From Gammaproteobacteria bacterium (lineage in GTDB: Bacteria; Pseudomonadota; Gammaproteobacteria; Ga0077536), in contig JAJFJQ010000073.1 of assembly GCA_021773835.1 (NCBI GenBank), positions 496,001 to 560,000 of the forward strand: a stretch of 64,000 bases of DNA, read 5' to 3'. Both the position numbers and the translations under genes were made by a program. Positions 62,061 to 64,000 of the stretch are shown here, piece by piece (the first letter of the stretch is position 1; each line of letters starts with the position of its first letter). The notes beneath the pieces were generated by a model, which saw nothing but the letters and a program-made list of their open reading frames with translations, was not told the origin of the DNA and did not search any database.

Positions 62061-63074
62061 ATGGAGATCTCCATCGCGCTTGATGTCATGGGTGGCGACG
62101 TCGGCCTCGCGGTGACAATCCCGGCTGCTCAACTCGCGTTGAACAAGCATGCTGGATTGTCGCTGTATTTAGTCGGCCAAGAGACGGAAATTGCGAGGCA
62201 TCTCGCTCGGCTAAGCAGTTCTGAACAATCCCGTTGCAATATCGTACACGCACCGCAGCAGGTCGAGATGGACGACAAGCCTTCGAGTGCACTACGTAAT
62301 CGACGTGAATCATCAATGCGTTTTGCAATCGATTTAGTCAAGGACGGTCGTGCTCACGCAGCCGTCAGCGCCGGCAATACCGGTGCGCTAATGGCCATTG
62401 CGCGATTCGTTCTCAAAACTATTCCGGGGATCGATCGCCCAGCTATATGCGGACTCATGCCGGGTACTAATGGCGTAACTCACATGCTCGATCTCGGCGC
62501 GAATGTTGATTCCAGCTCCGAAGAGTTATTTCGTTTTGCGGTCATGGGCTCGGTCCTTGCGAGCGCGATAGGCGATAAGGAAAACCCGACTGTTGCGCTT
62601 CTCAATATAGGCGAGGAGGAAATAAAAGGTAACGATCGGGTCAAGCAAACTGCATCGTTGTTGGAGGCGAGTGAACTAAATTATTTTGGATTTGTGGAAG
62701 GCGACGATATTTTTAAAGGCACGGTCGACGTGGTTGTGTGCGATGGGTTTGTCGGCAATGTTGCATTGAAATCCAGCGAGGGTGTTGCCCGAATGCTGAC
62801 ACAGTTTGCGCGTGATGAATTTGGCCGTAACTTATTTAGAAAGTTGACTGCGATTTTCGCTAAACCCGCGTTGACCGCAATGCGCAATCGCGCAGATCCT
62901 GGGCGCTATAATGGTGCGAGTCTATTGGGCCTGAAGGGCATCGTCGTTAAGAGCCACGGCGGCGCCGATGCTGCATCGCTGGCCAATGCAATCGATGTTG
63001 CAGTTGTCGAAATTGAAAACAACGTGCCCGACCGGATAAGTGATCATATAGAAAGATTCTTGGTCGCTACTTAG
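62061..63074 (+). CDS. plsX: Phosphate acyltransferase PlsX
   Basis: A 337-residue enzyme turning acyl-ACP into acyl-phosphate for phospholipid synthesis. It opens ISIALDVMGGDVG and contains SAGNTGALMA near 110 and the C-terminal KSHGGADAASLANAI. It peripherally binds the inner membrane. The fatty-acid gene fabD follows 35 bases later; fabH, often in between, is absent. Confidence 0.96.
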   Translation: MEISIALDVMGGDVGLAVTIPAAQLALNKHAGLSLYLVGQETEIARHLARLSSSEQSRCNIVHAPQQVEMDDKPSSALRNRRESSMRFAIDLVKDGRAHAAVSAGNTGALMAIARFVLKTIPGIDRPAICGLMPGTNGVTHMLDLGANVDSSSEELFRFAVMGSVLASAIGDKENPTVALLNIGEEEIKGNDRVKQTASLLEASELNYFGFVEGDDIFKGTVDVVVCDGFVGNVALKSSEGVARMLTQFARDEFGRNLFRKLTAIFAKPALTAMRNRADPGRYNGASLLGLKGIVVKSHGGADAASLANAIDVAVVEIENNVPDRISDHIERFLVAT

Positions 63075-63109
63075 AACACCATTTAATAGCCGATTTCTAA
63101 ACATCTCTT

Positions 63110-64000
63110 ATGTCAGTCAAAACTGCCTTTGTACTACCCGGCCAAGGTTCACAATCGGTGGGAATGTGCGATGCTTTGCGCCGGGACTTTCCGGCGGTCA
63201 ATTCCCGATTCGAATTAGCGGCTGAAATCCTGGGTTACGACCTTGGCGCGATCATGACCGATGGCCCAATCGATAAGCTTAACCAGACGGAAACGACGCA
63301 ACCAGCAATGCTGCTTGCTAGTATAGCAACTTGGGACGCTTGGCAGGCTTGTGGCGGGCCTCGGCCTGACTACTTGGCCGGACACAGTTTCGGCGAATAC
63401 TCGGCCTTAGTTTGCGCGGACGCAATCCGATTTGAAGATGCCGTATTTCTCGCCGCGGAGCGTGGACGTTTCATGCAAGAGGCGGTACCGGCCGAGCGTA
63501 GTGCGGTTTACGCGGTGCTGGGTTTAGAGGAAGACGAACTTGGCGAGTTGTGCGTGCAGGCGGCTGAAAATCAGGTCGTGCAGTGCGCCAACATTAATGC
63601 GCCCGGACAAATTGTGCTGACTGGCGATCGGGAGGCTGTCGAGCGTGCCTGTGCCCTTGCCACCAAAGCTGGCGCCAAAAAAGTCATCCCATTGGCGGTC
63701 AGCGCGCCGGTGCATTGTGACCTGATGCTCCCTGCTGCAGCACGGCTCGCCGAGCACATTAACAAGATCGAAATTAGTGTGCCGGAAATTCCAGTGATCC
63801 ATAATGTCGACGCCAAACCGCGCGATAATGTTGTCGGTATCCGTGATGCGCTGATCGACCAAATGGCGTCACCCGTACGTTGGCGGAACACTGTCGAGTT
63901 CTTCGCTGCGCACGGAGTCGGCAGCGCAATTGAATGTGGCCCAGGGAAGGTGTTGTCGGCACTAGTGCGGCGCACCTGTAAAGCGATTAAAACATACGCG
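63110..64000 (+). CDS. fabD: Malonyl-CoA:ACP transacylase, 3' end outside window
   Basis: The first 297 residues of FabD, which loads malonate onto ACP for fatty-acid synthesis. The start is LPGQGSQSVGM, the nucleophile Ser93 is in GHSFGEYSAL (Phe where Leu is most usual), and His202 lies in APVHCDLM. IECGPGKVLSAL closes the visible part. Only about 10-15 residues are missing past the right edge. No clear ribosome site precedes the ATG. Confidence 0.95.
   Translation, partial: MSVKTAFVLPGQGSQSVGMCDALRRDFPAVNSRFELAAEILGYDLGAIMTDGPIDKLNQTETTQPAMLLASIATWDAWQACGGPRPDYLAGHSFGEYSALVCADAIRFEDAVFLAAERGRFMQEAVPAERSAVYAVLGLEEDELGELCVQAAENQVVQCANINAPGQIVLTGDREAVERACALATKAGAKKVIPLAVSAPVHCDLMLPAAARLAEHINKIEISVPEIPVIHNVDAKPRDNVVGIRDALIDQMASPVRWRNTVEFFAAHGVGSAIECGPGKVLSALVRRTCKAIKTYA

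Overview
The window is a continuous stretch of bacterial chromosome, about half G+C, with no rRNA, tRNA, CRISPR array, insertion sequence or prophage that I can see. Gene content and order point to a gammaproteobacterium outside Enterobacterales: smc-zipA-ligA, nadB divergent from rpoE-rseA-rseB, the lepA-lepB-rnc-era-recO-pdxJ-acpS string, rne divergent from rluC, and yceD-rpmF-plsX-fabD. The closest layouts known to me are those of pseudomonad- and xanthomonad-like lineages. I cannot name a genus; a free-living or uncultured lineage is a guess.

Region 1 (1-18.6 kb) is catabolic and accessory: a crotonase (cut by the left edge), a medium-chain reductase, a FolD of divergent motif type, an HSL-type esterase, a MoxR/VWA pair, VOC and GFA proteins, an AcuI-type reductase, an 8-strand-like outer membrane protein, a compact leucine-catabolism cluster (LiuR regulator plus both methylcrotonyl-CoA carboxylase subunits), a luciferase-like monooxygenase, a lone cyclic-nucleotide-binding domain, a FadB-type bifunctional beta-oxidation enzyme and an acyl-CoA ligase. 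Together they suggest growth on fatty acids and branched-chain amino acids.

Region 2 (18.6-32.6 kb) mixes housekeeping and envelope genes. One leftward run is arnT-like, lptF, metH, asnS, a thiamine-binding protein and the acyl-CoA ligase. Facing away from it are a GT2 glycosyltransferase and a VTT-domain membrane protein, giving a possible lipid-linked sugar/LPS modification locus. Then come a corrinoid adenosyltransferase, a retropepsin-like protease, ThrH, and a gluQ-cysZ-queF group with two queuosine enzymes.

Region 3 (32.9-64 kb) is core: smc-zipA-ligA, a diguanylate cyclase, yciK-nadB, the envelope-stress operon rpoE-rseA-rseB-degP, then lepA to prfC with many 4-base overlaps, rne on the opposite strand, rluC-HAD-sppA, and yceD-rpmF-plsX-fabD (cut by the right edge).

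I found no wholly new multi-gene system. The most unusual signals are a LigA that has lost its four-cysteine zinc finger, a VTT protein apparently starting at ATT, a LiuR-like operator before a stripped-down MCC cluster, a REP-like GTAG palindrome, and a fresh 39-bp in-frame duplication in the anti-sigma factor RseA.
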